Part shown: in pieces, positions 52,640 through 63,299 of the stretch
Layout of the letters: each line of letters begins with the position of its first letter
How positions within the stretch are numbered: position 1 is the stretch's first letter
DNA from: Actinomycetes bacterium
GTDB lineage: Bacteria; Actinomycetota; Acidimicrobiia; Acidimicrobiales; Acidimicrobiaceae
Length of the DNA stretch: 64,000 bases
Assembly: GCA_021803345.1 (NCBI GenBank)
Contig: JAJZLS010000038.1
Location: 1 to 64,000 of the forward strand
Direction of reading: 5' to 3'
Position numbers and translations under genes: made by a program
The notes under the pieces: model-generated
Databases searched by the model: none
The model's input: only the letters and a program-made list of their open reading frames with translations
Told to the model about the DNA's origin: nothing

Positions 52640-54661
52640 TTAGGATTCTTTCGTATAGCCAATATAAAAATCGAGCGAATTCGGGTCCGAAAGCGCACCC
52701 TTGGCCAACACTTTTTCTGGTTCCTCGCCGCACAAGATCCGCTTGATAGGAATTTCCATCTTCTTCCCATTGATTGTCCTCGGGATCGACGGAACGGGCA
52801 CAATCCGATCTGGAACGTGACGTGGAGACAGCTCGGAGCGTATCTTGGCCTTAATGGCACCAATAAGGCCAGAAGTAAGCTGGCATTGCGGATTCACCAC
52901 CACGAAAGCAATGAGCTCACCTTCCCGACCCAAATGGGAAGTGTCAACTACCAACGAGTCAGAAATTTCATCAAATGACTCAATAACCCGGTAAAAATCA
53001 GATGTGCCCATCCGAATTCCACCCCGGTTCAAAGTTGAGTCAGACCTTCCATAGATCACGCAAGCCCCACTGGGCTTTATCTTGATCCAATCCCCGTGAC
53101 GCCACTTGCCAGGGAAATACGAGTAATAAGCTTCAAAAAGTTTTGATCCGTCAGGGTCATTCCAAAATTGAAGTGGCATAGACGGCATCGGCTCCTCTAT
53201 TACCAGTTCTCCAACCTGATCCAACACGCTGCCACCAGCTTCGTCATAAGCAGAAATCTTGCACCCTAAGCATCTTGCTGCAATCTCACCAGCCTTGCAC
53301 GGATGCCATGGGGACGATCCCAAAAATGCTGTGCACACGTCGGTACCACCCGACACCGATGCCAATTGCAGCTCAGGGGAAATATTTTCATAGATCCACC
53401 GGAAATTCTCTGGCGAAAGCGGTGACCCTGTGGAACCAACTCCCCTCAAGCTGGATAAATTGAACTCTTCTCCAGGGTGCAGTCCTGCCTTCTGGCAACT
53501 TTGAATAAAGGAGGCTGACGTTCCAAAATAAGTTATCTTTGCTGACTCAGCCAGCTCCCATAAGCGGTTTAAATCTGGAAACCCAGGGGAACCATCATAG
53601 AGGACCGCAGTCACCCCTAAAAGCAGACCGCCGATCAGGAAATTCCACATCATCCAGCCGGTGGTCGTAAACCAAAAGAACCTGTCACCAGGTCTCAGAT
53701 CTAGATGCAGCCCGATTGCCTTTAGGTGTTCCAGAATGATTCCTCCATGGCTCTGAACGATCGGCTTTGGCAAACCGGTAGTACCCGAGGAATAAAGGAT
53801 CCATAGAGGGTGAGAAAAATCAATCCTCTCAAAATAAGGACCGCTCGATTGGTGCTGTCCGGAGACCAACGATGAATAATCGAGGACTTTACCCGACTGC
53901 AGCTTATGACTGGAGTTCCCGGAATAATTGAGCACAACCACTGCACCAAGGGTCGGCAAAGCCTGGGCAATTGCGCCAATTTCTTCAGTTCGTGGAATCA
54001 GCTTTCCCCCATAATGGTATCCATCTACCGCAAATAGCACCTTGGGCTCTATTTGGGCAAAGCGGTCGACTACCGCCGAAATCCCAAAATCGGGTGAACA
54101 GGAGGACCAAATAGCTCCGATGGAAGCGCTGGCCAGGAAAAAGGCAAGGGTCTCAAAAATATTTGGAGCATACGCAGCAACACGATCTCCAGCCGAAACT
54201 CCAAGGTCTTTCAGACAACCTTGAATTTTGGCAACTTCGGCACGAAGTTCACCATAGGTGTAACTCTTGAGCTCGGGCCGAGATTCACTCTGGCATAAAA
54301 CCGCCACTTGGTCATCAGGATGCGACAGAGCATTCTCCGCATAGTTGCAACTGCTTCCTTCGAACCAGCGAGCCCCCGGCATTTGCCGACTGCTCAATAC
54401 CAGACCGCGGTGAGTGTCGCTCCAGCTCTTACCGGTGTTTTCAAGCTGTCCGGGTTTAGAACCCTTCACGTGAAAGAACTCCCAGATCAAATTCCAGAAC
54501 AGCTCAACTTCAGTGGTTGAAAAGCTCCAAAGCTCCTCATAGTTGTGAAAACGCTTTTCTAGAGACGATTCAATAAATCCCTGGAACTCCTTAAGCCGTG
54601 AATTCTGGATCTCATCTTCAGTAGGAGACCGCAGAAGATCCCCCTCTTGCACTAAATCCAT
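52640..54661 (-). CDS. aacS: Acetoacetyl-CoA synthetase
   Basis: 673 residues, the length of AacS and longer than acetyl-CoA synthetase. Adenylate-forming motifs: WILYSSGTTGLPKPIVQSHGG (A3), the GATAVLYDG-like GVTAVLYDGSP, TGGTDVCTAF, HGDWIKIKPSGACVIYGRSD, and catalytic Lys in RTINGKKMEIPIKR. The N-terminal WSFSTTEVELFWNLIWEFF and ARWFEGSSCNYAEN are AacS-like. It activates acetoacetate to acetoacetyl-CoA for ketone-body or polyhydroxyalkanoate metabolism. It stands between mazEF and mrdA with gaps over 200 bp on both sides. Confidence 0.93.
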   Translation of the reverse strand: MDLVQEGDLLRSPTEDEIQNSRLKEFQGFIESSLEKRFHNYEELWSFSTTEVELFWNLIWEFFHVKGSKPGQLENTGKSWSDTHRGLVLSSRQMPGARWFEGSSCNYAENALSHPDDQVAVLCQSESRPELKSYTYGELRAEVAKIQGCLKDLGVSAGDRVAAYAPNIFETLAFFLASASIGAIWSSCSPDFGISAVVDRFAQIEPKVLFAVDGYHYGGKLIPRTEEIGAIAQALPTLGAVVVLNYSGNSSHKLQSGKVLDYSSLVSGQHQSSGPYFERIDFSHPLWILYSSGTTGLPKPIVQSHGGIILEHLKAIGLHLDLRPGDRFFWFTTTGWMMWNFLIGGLLLGVTAVLYDGSPGFPDLNRLWELAESAKITYFGTSASFIQSCQKAGLHPGEEFNLSSLRGVGSTGSPLSPENFRWIYENISPELQLASVSGGTDVCTAFLGSSPWHPCKAGEIAARCLGCKISAYDEAGGSVLDQVGELVIEEPMPSMPLQFWNDPDGSKLFEAYYSYFPGKWRHGDWIKIKPSGACVIYGRSDSTLNRGGIRMGTSDFYRVIESFDEISDSLVVDTSHLGREGELIAFVVVNPQCQLTSGLIGAIKAKIRSELSPRHVPDRIVPVPSIPRTINGKKMEIPIKRILCGEEPEKVLAKGALSDPNSLDFYIGYTKES

Positions 54662-54891
54662 TTAGCCCACCTTCTGTAACCCAAATATTTCCAATTGAAA
54701 GATGTCATCACAAGTTCAAAATCGGAATCACAGTGCAACCCTCGAAAGAATATCGCAGGCTGGAGGTGATCGCCCTGCTATTACCTAAACAACTTTCGTG
54801 CAAAACCATAAAATGCCGACTGGTTCATTGTTTACCAAACTTAATCAACCACCACCAGGCGTCGCTCCGACTGCGGCATCAGTGATACGGA

Positions 54892-56964
54892 CTAGCCTGC
54901 CTTTTTGGTCACGCTGGTTGTAGTAGTCGAGGTAGAAGTAGTGGTGGTGGTAGTGGGAGGATTTCCCGGGACTCCGTAGCCGCCATTATTCACCACACCT
55001 GGAGCTAGGTGAGGTTGCCCAAAGGTTGATCTGCCCACAGGATGATTCATCAGGTACTGAAAGATTTGACGTGCCACAGGTGCTGCTGCCGAAGCTCCAA
55101 ATCCACCCTGTTTGATCACAACTGCTACAACATATTCGGGCTTCTGAACAGGGCCAAAGGCTACAAACCATGAGTTTGGAATCTGACCAGTGACCGAAGC
55201 GGTACCAGTTTTACCAGCAAGAGGAAATTTGTTGAATGGAAACCCAGCGAATGTGCTTCCGGCCGTACCAATGCTGCTCTGGACCGCACCTTCGAAACCG
55301 GTTAGCATAGCCTGCCTATCAGCAGCTGGCAGAGGAACATGTCCCGTCACTATTGGATTGAACTTCTTCACCAACTTCCCGCTTGGCGATACCACTCCGC
55401 TGGCAATCTGTGGCTGATACCGGGTCCCACCGTTTGCAAACGTCGCGTATGCATTTGCCATTTGAATCGGCGTGATAAGAGTCTCTCCCTGACCAAAGGC
55501 CATTTCCAATTGGTCTGCCACATACCAGGTGGCATAGGGGTAGGCCGCTGGATAATGCTGATGGAGATAAGCACGTGTAGCTGGGGAATCGACCAGACCT
55601 TTGACTTCACCGGGAAGATTGATCCCAGTCAAGTGACCCCAACCATAGGCACTTGCCTCCTGCTGAATCGGATCCTGCCCATACTTGGTCTGGTTTACAT
55701 AGAACATGTAACCCAAATTGTAGAAAAATACGTCGTCAGAAGCCGCCAGGGCCTTTGTAATGTTCAAAAGTCCCAGGTGCTCACCACCAGAGTTGTGAAA
55801 AGAGCATTTTCCTGAGGTGCATCCCGGTATCGTGAAAAGCCCGGTGTCGAAGTAGTAGTACGAAGGTGATATTAAACCAGTTTTAAGTGCGGCGGACGCG
55901 GTGGCCAATTTGAATGTAGAGCCAGGAGTATATTCCCCAGCAATAGCCCTGTTGATAAGAGGCTGGTTAGAACTAGGGGACGTAAGTTTTTGGTATTCGG
56001 CAGTTGAAATACCGCCAACCCACACACTTGGGTTGTAGGTGGGATAAGAAGACATTGCCAAAATCTGTCCATTATTTGGATTCTCTACTACCACGGCTCC
56101 GGTTAGTTGAGGATAGTACTTACTGAAATAAGAGTTATATGTTCCAGATAGCTTTTTGATTTCTCCAGCTAAAGCGTTATCAGCTACCTTCTGAAGATTA
56201 AGGTCTATTGACAATTGCAGGTTATCACCTGGAACCGGAGCCTTTTTGGACAAGGTGCCGACAACTTGCCCAGAGGCATTAACCTCCAGTTTCGAAACTC
56301 CGGGCTTTCCCCGTAGATAATTTTCAAAACTAAGCTCAACTCCAGCTTTGCCAATGGAGTTCCCGGGTTGATATCCTTTGGAGGCCAGTGCCTTGAGCTG
56401 CGACTGGCTTATTTGTCCCACGTATCCAAGCACCTGAGCTGCGGTTGTGCCTTCCGGATAGGCTCTCTGGGTTGTTAGCTGATACGATACACCTGGAAAC
56501 TGGGATGCATGCTCCGCGATATAAACAATCTTTGTCTTTGAGACTCCAAAATCGACCGGTACTGGTTCATAAGGTGAATATTGAAGATTATTGAGCGAAC
56601 TCTTGATTGAAGCCGCCGAAATTCCCAGCAATTTAGCTAGATTATTGATTACAAACGGTTTTTGAAATGCGACGTTAGGGGCCAGGGTAACCGACTCTAC
56701 AACTTTATTTCCCACCAAGAGATTGCCATTGCGATCAGTAATAAGTCCCCGCGGAGCCTGCTGAGTCACTTGTCTAACCTGGTTCGCGACTGCCTGCGCC
56801 TTGAAGCTTGAACTATCGAGTATCTGAAGAGCGTAAAGCCTGGCAAACATGGCACAAAATAGTGCTGCTACAGCAAAGCCGACCGCCCGTGCCCGTGCAC
56901 GTTCGCTCGGCCCTCTCGATTCCCTGCGATTAAAGGTACGCTTTGCCAACAAAACTCCTTGCAA
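54892..56964 (-). CDS. mrdA: Penicillin-binding protein 2 (elongasome transpeptidase)
   Basis: 690 residues. A basic cytoplasmic N-terminus and one membrane helix (FAVAALFCAMFARLYAL, about 30-48) lead to the dimerisation domain (RGLITDRNGNLLVGN). The transpeptidase domain has Ser-x-x-Lys in PGSTFKLATA, SxD in AASDDVFFYNLG and KTG in LAGKTGTASV. A Thr/Ser-rich tail (about 665-690) is unusual and may be flexible or glycosylated. It cross-links peptidoglycan during side-wall growth. It is 15 bp downstream of mreD; no rodA gene follows in the window. Confidence 0.94.
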   Translation of the reverse strand: MQGVLLAKRTFNRRESRGPSERARARAVGFAVAALFCAMFARLYALQILDSSSFKAQAVANQVRQVTQQAPRGLITDRNGNLLVGNKVVESVTLAPNVAFQKPFVINNLAKLLGISAASIKSSLNNLQYSPYEPVPVDFGVSKTKIVYIAEHASQFPGVSYQLTTQRAYPEGTTAAQVLGYVGQISQSQLKALASKGYQPGNSIGKAGVELSFENYLRGKPGVSKLEVNASGQVVGTLSKKAPVPGDNLQLSIDLNLQKVADNALAGEIKKLSGTYNSYFSKYYPQLTGAVVVENPNNGQILAMSSYPTYNPSVWVGGISTAEYQKLTSPSSNQPLINRAIAGEYTPGSTFKLATASAALKTGLISPSYYYFDTGLFTIPGCTSGKCSFHNSGGEHLGLLNITKALAASDDVFFYNLGYMFYVNQTKYGQDPIQQEASAYGWGHLTGINLPGEVKGLVDSPATRAYLHQHYPAAYPYATWYVADQLEMAFGQGETLITPIQMANAYATFANGGTRYQPQIASGVVSPSGKLVKKFNPIVTGHVPLPAADRQAMLTGFEGAVQSSIGTAGSTFAGFPFNKFPLAGKTGTASVTGQIPNSWFVAFGPVQKPEYVVAVVIKQGGFGASAAAPVARQIFQYLMNHPVGRSTFGQPHLAPGVVNNGGYGVPGNPPTTTTTTSTSTTTTSVTKKAG

Positions 56965-56979
56965 AATGCGTGTCCGCCA

Positions 56980-57498
56980 TTAGCGCCTCATAAGTGGTGG
57001 CCGAGAATTCGACTCTCTCGATGAAAACGCCCATCTGCCAAGTGGAACCATTACAACAGATAAAATCGCGTTTGTCACAGCGACCACCAAAACTACTTTG
57101 ACAAGATTTATCCGAAGGAGCTGCCCAAATCCCAGTAATCGAGAGGCAACTTCATAAGCGAGAATCCCTGCTGCACTTAGAAGTGAAGCTAATGCGGCAT
57201 TGATAGTCCAAGGACCTATAATCGACCCTTTCTCAGTTTGTCCAGCGAGATAGCCAATAACGCTGAACACCATTGCCGAAAGCCCAAACGGGGTTAGTAG
57301 AAAGCTGTCCACCATAAGTCCGACTACGAAGCCAATGACAGCTCCAGCTTCCCGTCCCACTGTGAAACCGGCAACGATCACTAGTAACAGTGGCAGATCG
57401 AGATGGACTCCAAAAAACTGGACCGAATTAAGGATTGAATGTTGCACTATCACGACGGTTAGAACCAGCAACGCCGACCGAAGTATTCGTCCCCTCAT
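56980..57498 (-). CDS. mreD: Rod-shape-determining protein MreD
   Basis: 172 residues, five or six predicted membrane helices (for example LLVLTVVIVQHSILNSV, LPLLLVIVAGFTVG, LVKVVLVVAVTNAIL). Position between mreC and mrdA confirms the assignment, as MreD sequences vary. It overlaps mreC by 4 bp. Membrane component of the elongasome. Confidence 0.87.
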   Translation of the reverse strand: MRGRILRSALLVLTVVIVQHSILNSVQFFGVHLDLPLLLVIVAGFTVGREAGAVIGFVVGLMVDSFLLTPFGLSAMVFSVIGYLAGQTEKGSIIGPWTINAALASLLSAAGILAYEVASRLLGFGQLLRINLVKVVLVVAVTNAILSVVMVPLGRWAFSSRESNSRPPLMRR

Positions 57499-58355
57499 CC
57501 TTTACTCCCCCCTGGCAACCACTCCAGAACCTTTACATATTGCAAATGAGCCAGGTTCGCCAACGGGGATATCGTCACATGCTCTTGTAGATCACCTGGC
57601 AGGTAAGAGTAGGAGGCGACCACCCCTACAGGAATACCGGGAGGAAATATCCCACCCTGCAATCCCGAGGTAAACATAGTTTCGCCCTTATGAATAGGAG
57701 TCCCAGGATTAACTAATGCTACGCTTAGTGAACTAAATGAACCTTTGCCGACAGCTAGAGCTATGTGGTTACTTTTACCAAATTCAACCCCCACTGAAGA
57801 GGTAGGGTCTGCGATAAGCAATACCGTCGATGAATTTGAAGTCACCGATACCACACGCCCAATCAGTCCAAGACTTGAAACTACGGGCTCTCCAACTTTT
57901 ATACCCTGGGAAGATCCTTTATCCAAATCTACAGAGAGCTGAGTATTAGTAGGAGAGTAATTATCCACTATCGCAGCGACTGACGGTAATCCTTGGGCAA
58001 ATGGCAAATTGATCAGTTTGGACAGACTCTGAGCTTCGCTTTGATATTTGTTGGCTATCAGTACCTGATTTTTCAGCGTACTTACTTGATGCTGTAATTT
58101 CGATTCCTGCTGTTTTAGCGACGAATAGTGGAAGGCTCCACTAAATACATTATCGATTGGTCGGACAACGGCATCGGCACTTGAGCGGATCGGATTGGTA
58201 ATGCTCCGTAATGAGTTTTGGAAAATCGAGCCTATGCCTCCACCATGAGACTTATAGCTGATAGTGACGAGCGTCAAAGAGGCCAGGACAAGAACCACTA
58301 AAGTGATCCTTGGCCTGGCTATAAACCCGCCCGTGCCATAGTCTCCGGTTGCCAC
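57495..58355 (-). CDS. mreC: Rod-shape-determining protein MreC
   Basis: 286 residues. One membrane helix near the N-terminus (PRITLVVLVLASLTLVTISY), a coiled coil (about 75-110; KQQESKLQHQVSTLKNQVL), then the beta-rich MreC domain with VDLDKGSSQGIKVGEPVVS, GLIGRVVSVTSNSSTVLL and FTSGLQGGIFPPGIPVG. It links MreB to the periplasmic synthases. Its ATG overlaps the mreB stop by one base. Confidence 0.94.
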   Translation of the reverse strand: MATGDYGTGGFIARPRITLVVLVLASLTLVTISYKSHGGGIGSIFQNSLRSITNPIRSSADAVVRPIDNVFSGAFHYSSLKQQESKLQHQVSTLKNQVLIANKYQSEAQSLSKLINLPFAQGLPSVAAIVDNYSPTNTQLSVDLDKGSSQGIKVGEPVVSSLGLIGRVVSVTSNSSTVLLIADPTSSVGVEFGKSNHIALAVGKGSFSSLSVALVNPGTPIHKGETMFTSGLQGGIFPPGIPVGVVASYSYLPGDLQEHVTISPLANLAHLQYVKVLEWLPGGSKG

Positions 58356-59392
58356 TACCGGCTAGATGAGGAAATCAACACCTGTTTCAGGGCATCGAAT
58401 TCCTCAAGAGTCTGTCCGGAACCATTTACCACACAATCCAAAGGATTATCTGCAACGATTATTGGCATGCCCGTCTCTTGGAAGATGCGCTTATCAAGAC
58501 CAGTCAGCAAGGCGCCACCGCCCGTAAGTACGATGCCCTGCTCCATTATGTCAGCGGAAAGTTCTGGCGGAGTATTGTCCAGAGTTACCTTTACTGCATC
58601 AACTATGGCTGCAATGGGCTCTTCAATAGCCCTGCGAATCTCTTCAGTGGATACTAAAATCGTCTTGGGTAAACCTGTAATCAGGTCCCGTCCCCTAATT
58701 TCAGCCTGGAGTTCCTCTTCTAGCTCAACTGCTGACCCAAGGGCAATCTTTATCTCTTCCGAAGTCCGCTCACCAAGGGCCAAACTGTATTCCTTTTTGA
58801 TATAAGAGATGATCGCCTGATCCAGCTCATCTCCACCAATTCGAATGGATCTACTGGTGACAATTCCTCCGAGGGAAATCACTGCAACTTCGGTGGTTCC
58901 TCCTCCAATATCAACCACCATATTTCCAGTGGGTTCGTGAATTGGCAATCCCGCTCCTATTGCAGCAGCCATCGGCTCTTCAATGATATAAGCAGGCTTG
59001 CGAGCCCCGGCATACTCGGCAGCTTCCTGGACGGCGCGTTGCTCAACGCCGGTTATTCCAGAGGGAACGCAAATCACCATCCTCGGCTTGCCATAGCGAG
59101 AATTGTGAACCTTTTGGATGAAATACCTGAGCATTCTTTCACAGGTCTCAAAATCAGCAATCACTCCGTCTTTTAGCGGGCGAATTGCCTGGATGTTCGA
59201 AGGTGTACGACCGATCATCCGCTTAGCCTCAGCTCCAACTGCCAGAGGACGACCGTCCCTGGTATTGATGGCTACAACTGATGGTTCATTCAGTACAATT
59301 CCTCTTCCTCGCACATAGACCAGAGTGTTGGCAGTGCCAAGATCTACAGCCATATCTCTAGCGGGGAATAAATTAAATTTGGATTTTGCCAT
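58355..59392 (-). CDS. mreB: Rod-shape-determining protein MreB (bacterial actin)
   Basis: 345 residues. Actin-fold motifs: [19 protein letters not shown] (phosphate 1), [20 protein letters not shown] (phosphate 2), [15 protein letters not shown], and [15 protein letters not shown] (adenosine). It polymerises on the inner membrane face to direct side-wall synthesis. First of mreB-mreC-mreD-mrdA. Presence of the full set predicts rod or filament growth, unlike mycobacteria which lack MreB. Confidence 0.97.
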   Translation of the reverse strand: MAKSKFNLFPARDMAVDLGTANTLVYVRGRGIVLNEPSVVAINTRDGRPLAVGAEAKRMIGRTPSNIQAIRPLKDGVIADFETCERMLRYFIQKVHNSRYGKPRMVICVPSGITGVEQRAVQEAAEYAGARKPAYIIEEPMAAAIGAGLPIHEPTGNMVVDIGGGTTEVAVISLGGIVTSRSIRIGGDELDQAIISYIKKEYSLALGERTSEEIKIALGSAVELEEELQAEIRGRDLITGLPKTILVSTEEIRRAIEEPIAAIVDAVKVTLDNTPPELSADIMEQGIVLTGGGALLTGLDKRIFQETGMPIIVADNPLDCVVNGSGQTLEEFDALKQVLISSSSR

Positions 59393-59464
59393 TAGAAAAC
59401 CTCCGATAGGAAGGCGAAAATCGATGTTTAGCGAGCGAGAAGTATTCGAAGTCTAGTCGGTTAC

Positions 59465-59917
59465 CTACAGAATTTCCCTAAAGAAAATATTCAATTCCCT
59501 TGCAGCGGCTTCAGCGGAATCTGACCCGTGGACCAAGTTTTCACCCACGGTAACACCCAGGTCCCCTCGAATTGTACCAGGCGCTGCCTTGGCTGGGTCG
59601 GTAGCCCCAACCAGCATGCGAACGATAGCCCAGGTATCTTCAGGTCCGGCAACCTCGACTATTACCGATGGTGATCGGGTGATGAAATCAACAAGCTCTG
59701 TAAAAAAAGGCCTGTTGGAATGTTCGGCATAGTGGAGCTTTGCCGTCTCTTGATCAATCGTTCTCATTTCGAGGCGTGATATCTTAAGCCCTTTTCGCTC
59801 AAAGCGGCTAATAATTTCTCCAACAAGTCCGCGCTCAACCGCATCCGGCTTGCATATTACTAAAGTGCTATTCACGCCGGATAAGGCTAGTCGCTCTAAG
59901 CCCCACTCTTCGCCCAT
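59465..59917 (-). CDS. ndk: Nucleoside diphosphate kinase
   Basis: 150 residues as opened by the ATG adjoining the folC stop (TAGATG). The conserved domain starts at residue 15-16 (NSTLVICKPDAVERGL), so a GTG start at 59875 giving 136 residues would match the usual length. Active-site His is in LVHGSDSAEAAARE, and NRPFFTELVDFI fits. It transfers the gamma-phosphate between nucleoside triphosphates and diphosphates. Coupled to folC upstream. Confidence 0.94.
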   Translation of the reverse strand: MGEEWGLERLALSGVNSTLVICKPDAVERGLVGEIISRFERKGLKISRLEMRTIDQETAKLHYAEHSNRPFFTELVDFITRSPSVIVEVAGPEDTWAIVRMLVGATDPAKAAPGTIRGDLGVTVGENLVHGSDSAEAAARELNIFFREIL

Positions 59918-61231
59918 CTATTTTAACGATCTATTTAGTATTGACTCTCTAGCCTCGGCCACGGCATAGATAGATCCGCACAGTAGTACCCCTTCATCTG
60001 GTTTACAACTTTCAATCGCAGTTTCTAAAGCATCAGTGACCGAGTCAACAATGATGCCACTCTTGCCAACTTTAGCCACAGCGTCAGCCATCTTTGCAAC
60101 ATCCATCGCCCGCATCGATCGGGTGGGAGCTACAATTATCGAGGCGATCTTTTCGTTGTCGATCGCTATCATCATCGCATTTGGATCTCGACCCTCCAGC
60201 ATCGATACAACGACATGCCAGCTGCGGATTGTAGAAAAATCGCTCAGAATACTTTGCTTTGCTGATAACATTCCAGCCGGATTGTGGGCTGCGTCCAAGA
60301 CAACTAACGGCGACCTTAATACAACTTCCATCCTTCCAGGAGACGTAGACCTCTCAAGTGCAGCCTTTACCACATCTAAGTCAAGTCCCCGGGAAAAGAA
60401 CTCCTCTACCGCAGCAATTGCCAGCGCTGCGTTCTTAGCCTGATGTGGACCGAATAAAGGCAAGAACAGGTGATCATAGGCAGCTCTTTTTGTTGTTACA
60501 CTGAGTACCCGTCCACCAACAGCTTGTCTATTTGATCCGATCACTATCTCTTTGCCAAGTACGACCGCACCCTGGCTTTCTTTTAATAGAAAGATCGGAA
60601 GAAGATCCTCCTGCTCCACCCCGAGAACCACCGATGAACCGGGTTTGATGATTCCCGACTTCTCCTTGGCGATGTCAGAGAGTTCCGGCCCCAAAATATC
60701 AACGTGGTCAAGCGATATATTGGTTACCACTGACACGTCCCCGTCTATAACATTTGTGGCATCCCAGGTTCCACCCATGCCCACCTCAACCACTGCCACG
60801 TCCACGCCGACAGTGTCAAAATGTGAAAATGCCGCCGCTGTCATCAACTCGAACCAGCTAAGAACCTTGCCTGAATGTTCCTCCAGCAGCTTCAGGGTAT
60901 ACAGCTCGCTCAGAAGATCTAAATCACCGATCGGGTGCGAATCGACCATAATGCGTTCGTTGATCTTGACCAGATGCGGGGAAGTGTAAGTTCCCACTCT
61001 AAGCCCGTGCGCCATTAGAAGAGACGTTATTATTCTCGAGGTTGAACCTTTTCCATTTGTACCGGTTACATGGATCGAAGGATACGTAGTTTGAGGTTGT
61101 CCGATTGCTACCAGGACTTCCCGGATCTTCTCAAGCGAAGGTGGAGGAAATTCAGCATGAGAATTCTTCTCAATATTTATATGTCGATCCAACCAGCTAA
61201 GTGCGTCGCCATAGGAAATTGGCTCACTCAT
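59918..61231 (-). CDS. folC: Folylpolyglutamate synthase/dihydrofolate synthase
   Basis: 437 residues of the Mur-ligase-like family. P-loop VTGTNGKGSTSRII, SPHLVKINERI, VEVGMGGTWDATNV (metal Glu), SLDHVDILG (His) and VVLDAAHNPAGM in the C-terminal domain. It adds glutamate to dihydropteroate or folates. It is directly followed by ndk, as in mycobacteria; here the usual valS upstream neighbour is replaced by clpX. Confidence 0.95.
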   Translation of the reverse strand: MSEPISYGDALSWLDRHINIEKNSHAEFPPPSLEKIREVLVAIGQPQTTYPSIHVTGTNGKGSTSRIITSLLMAHGLRVGTYTSPHLVKINERIMVDSHPIGDLDLLSELYTLKLLEEHSGKVLSWFELMTAAAFSHFDTVGVDVAVVEVGMGGTWDATNVIDGDVSVVTNISLDHVDILGPELSDIAKEKSGIIKPGSSVVLGVEQEDLLPIFLLKESQGAVVLGKEIVIGSNRQAVGGRVLSVTTKRAAYDHLFLPLFGPHQAKNAALAIAAVEEFFSRGLDLDVVKAALERSTSPGRMEVVLRSPLVVLDAAHNPAGMLSAKQSILSDFSTIRSWHVVVSMLEGRDPNAMMIAIDNEKIASIIVAPTRSMRAMDVAKMADAVAKVGKSGIIVDSVTDALETAIESCKPDEGVLLCGSIYAVAEARESILNRSLK

Positions 61232-61284
61232 AGGTCGCTCATTTCAGGTATACAAATCTAAATTGAAATTTTAAGATCCTCAGA

Positions 61285-62562
61285 TTAGGAGGCAGCCCGG
61301 CGAGTTCGCTCCGGCCTGTCGGGTCCGCCCGTTCGTGGAACCAGGGTGGGCGCAACTTTGTCGAGCACTACGCTCCTGTCAATCACGCACCGCTGCACAT
61401 CGTCCCTGGAGGGAATGTCATACATTACCTCCAGCAGAACCTCTTCCAGGATCGCTCTGAGTCCTCGGGCTCCAGTTCCTCTGAGAATTGCGAGATCCGC
61501 AATTGCCTCTAGTGCTTCTGGAAGAATTTCCAGCTCCACACTGTCAAGTTCAAAAGTCTTTTGGTACTGCTTCACCAGAGCATTCTTGGGCTCAATCAGG
61601 ATCTCCATCAAAGCAGCCTTGTCGAGATTATCCACAGCTCCAATTACCGGAAGTCTTCCAATGAATTCAGGGATCAAACCAAATTTAAGAAGATCCTCTG
61701 GTAGCACGTGCTTGAAGATCTCACCCTCGTCCTTGCCTTTTGCACTTTTGAGATCCGCCTTGAAGCCGATTGACTTGCTGCCGATCCTGCTTTGAATTAT
61801 CCTCTCGAGTCCTGCAAATGCACCTCCGCAGATGAATAACACATTTGTGGTATCGATTTGAATAAACTCCTGATGAGGATGCTTCCTGCCACCTTGTGGA
61901 GGAACCGAGGCAGTCGTCCCTTCCAAAATCTTAAGTAATGCCTGCTGGACACCCTCTCCCGAAACGTCTCTGGTTATCGAGGGATTTTCACTCTTACGGG
62001 CAATCTTATCGATCTCGTCGATGTAAATAATTCCCGTCTCGGCCTTCTTGACGTCGTAGTCGGAAGCCTGAATCAGTTTCAATAGGATGTTTTCAACGTC
62101 TTCACCAACATAGCCAGCCTCAGTTAGAGCTGTTGCGTCTGCAATCGCAAACGGTACATCCAACATCTTCGCCAGTGTTTGGGCCAACAAGGTCTTTCCG
62201 GAACCTGTAGGTCCTATCAAGAGAATATTTGATTTGGCTAGCTCGACATCGCCCGCCTTGGAAGAACCTGCTTGGACCCTCTTGTAGTGATTATAAACAG
62301 CAACTGACAGGATTTTTTTGGCTGAATCTTGACCAACTACGTACCCGTTGAGAAACTCAAAGATCTCGCGCGGTTTAGGGAGCTCGTCAAACTTGACTTC
62401 TGTGGTTTCGGTCAGCTCTTCTTCGATGATGTCATTGCACAGGTCTATGCACTCATCACAAATATATACACCAGGCCCGGCGATCAGCTTTTTCACTTGC
62501 TTTTGGGACTTGCCGCAAAAACTGCACTTGACGACTTCCGATCCCTCAACAAACTTTGCCAC
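61285..62562 (-). CDS. clpX: ClpX ATPase subunit of ClpXP protease
   Basis: 425 residues. N-terminal zinc domain (CSFCGKSQ and CDECIDLC), Walker [24 protein letters not shown] (GYVG pore loop), Walker [21 protein letters not shown] (RKH loop), the IGF ClpP-docking tripeptide in SKSIGFKAD and sensor-2 [13 protein letters not shown]. It unfolds substrates and feeds them to ClpP. The gene follows clpP by 110 bp. Confidence 0.97.
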   Translation of the reverse strand: MAKFVEGSEVVKCSFCGKSQKQVKKLIAGPGVYICDECIDLCNDIIEEELTETTEVKFDELPKPREIFEFLNGYVVGQDSAKKILSVAVYNHYKRVQAGSSKAGDVELAKSNILLIGPTGSGKTLLAQTLAKMLDVPFAIADATALTEAGYVGEDVENILLKLIQASDYDVKKAETGIIYIDEIDKIARKSENPSITRDVSGEGVQQALLKILEGTTASVPPQGGRKHPHQEFIQIDTTNVLFICGGAFAGLERIIQSRIGSKSIGFKADLKSAKGKDEGEIFKHVLPEDLLKFGLIPEFIGRLPVIGAVDNLDKAALMEILIEPKNALVKQYQKTFELDSVELEILPEALEAIADLAILRGTGARGLRAILEEVLLEVMYDIPSRDDVQRCVIDRSVVLDKVAPTLVPRTGGPDRPERTRRAAS

Positions 62563-62672
62563 TGCTATCCCCTTTTTGACTTCATAAAACTAATTTCGGG
62601 CTCGCTTTATCAACTTGAACCAAACCAACCTAGACAGAGAAATTCTGTTACTTAAAGTGTAGATCTGATCGG

Positions 62673-63299
62673 CTAAGCTACTGCCGTTGATCCAGTTTGA
62701 GGGTCTCGGGCGGTAATAACTTCATCTATTATCCCGTATGCAAGGGCTTCTTTTGCGTCCAAAATGAAATCCCGGTCAGTATCCTTTTCAATGCGCTCAA
62801 CCGGCTGACCGGTGTCAGCCGAGAGCATCTCATTCAGCATGTCTCGCATCCGGAGAATCTCTTTGGCTTGTAGTTCGATGTCAGTAGCCTGGCCACCTAC
62901 ACCACCGTATGGCTGGTGCAAAAGCACCCTTGCGTGCGGCAAGGCGAACCGCTTTCCTTTGGTCCCAGCTGCCAGCAAGACTGCTGCAGCCGACGCTGCC
63001 TGACCAAAACAAAATGTTGAGACATCCGGCTTGATAGCTTTCAGAGTGTCGTAGATTGCAAAAAGGCCGGTAATTTCCCCTCCCGGAGAGTTGATGTATA
63101 GATTCACATCCTTCTCGGGATCTTCATACTCTAAAAATAAGAGCTGTGCGCAGACCAGGTTCGTCACTGAATCGTCTATCGGTGTGCCAAGAATTATAAT
63201 TCTCTCTCTAAGCAGGCGCGAATAGAGATCATAGGCTCTCTCACCCCTGCTGGAGGACTCAATTACCGTAGGAACTATATAGTTATATGCTGTCGTCAT
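62673..63299 (-). CDS. clpP: ATP-dependent Clp protease proteolytic subunit
   Basis: 208 residues from the ATG at 63299, favoured because AGGGGG lies about 10 nt before it and because the mature part begins [10 protein letters not shown]; an in-frame ATG 16 codons earlier exists. Catalytic triad: Ser in [14 protein letters not shown], His in [15 protein letters not shown], Asp in DTDRDFIL. It forms the degradation chamber of ClpXP. The start lies inside the tig gene end, overlapping by 17 bp. Only one clpP is visible although actinobacteria often have two in tandem. Confidence 0.96.
   Translation of the reverse strand: MTTAYNYIVPTVIESSSRGERAYDLYSRLLRERIIILGTPIDDSVTNLVCAQLLFLEYEDPEKDVNLYINSPGGEITGLFAIYDTLKAIKPDVSTFCFGQAASAAAVLLAAGTKGKRFALPHARVLLHQPYGGVGGQATDIELQAKEILRMRDMLNEMLSADTGQPVERIEKDTDRDFILDAKEALAYGIIDEVITARDPQTGSTAVA

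Noticed and set aside
59465..59875. Frameshift or fusion at the ndk N-terminus
   Set aside because: The extra 14 residues are explained by alternative start codons; the kinase domain is complete.
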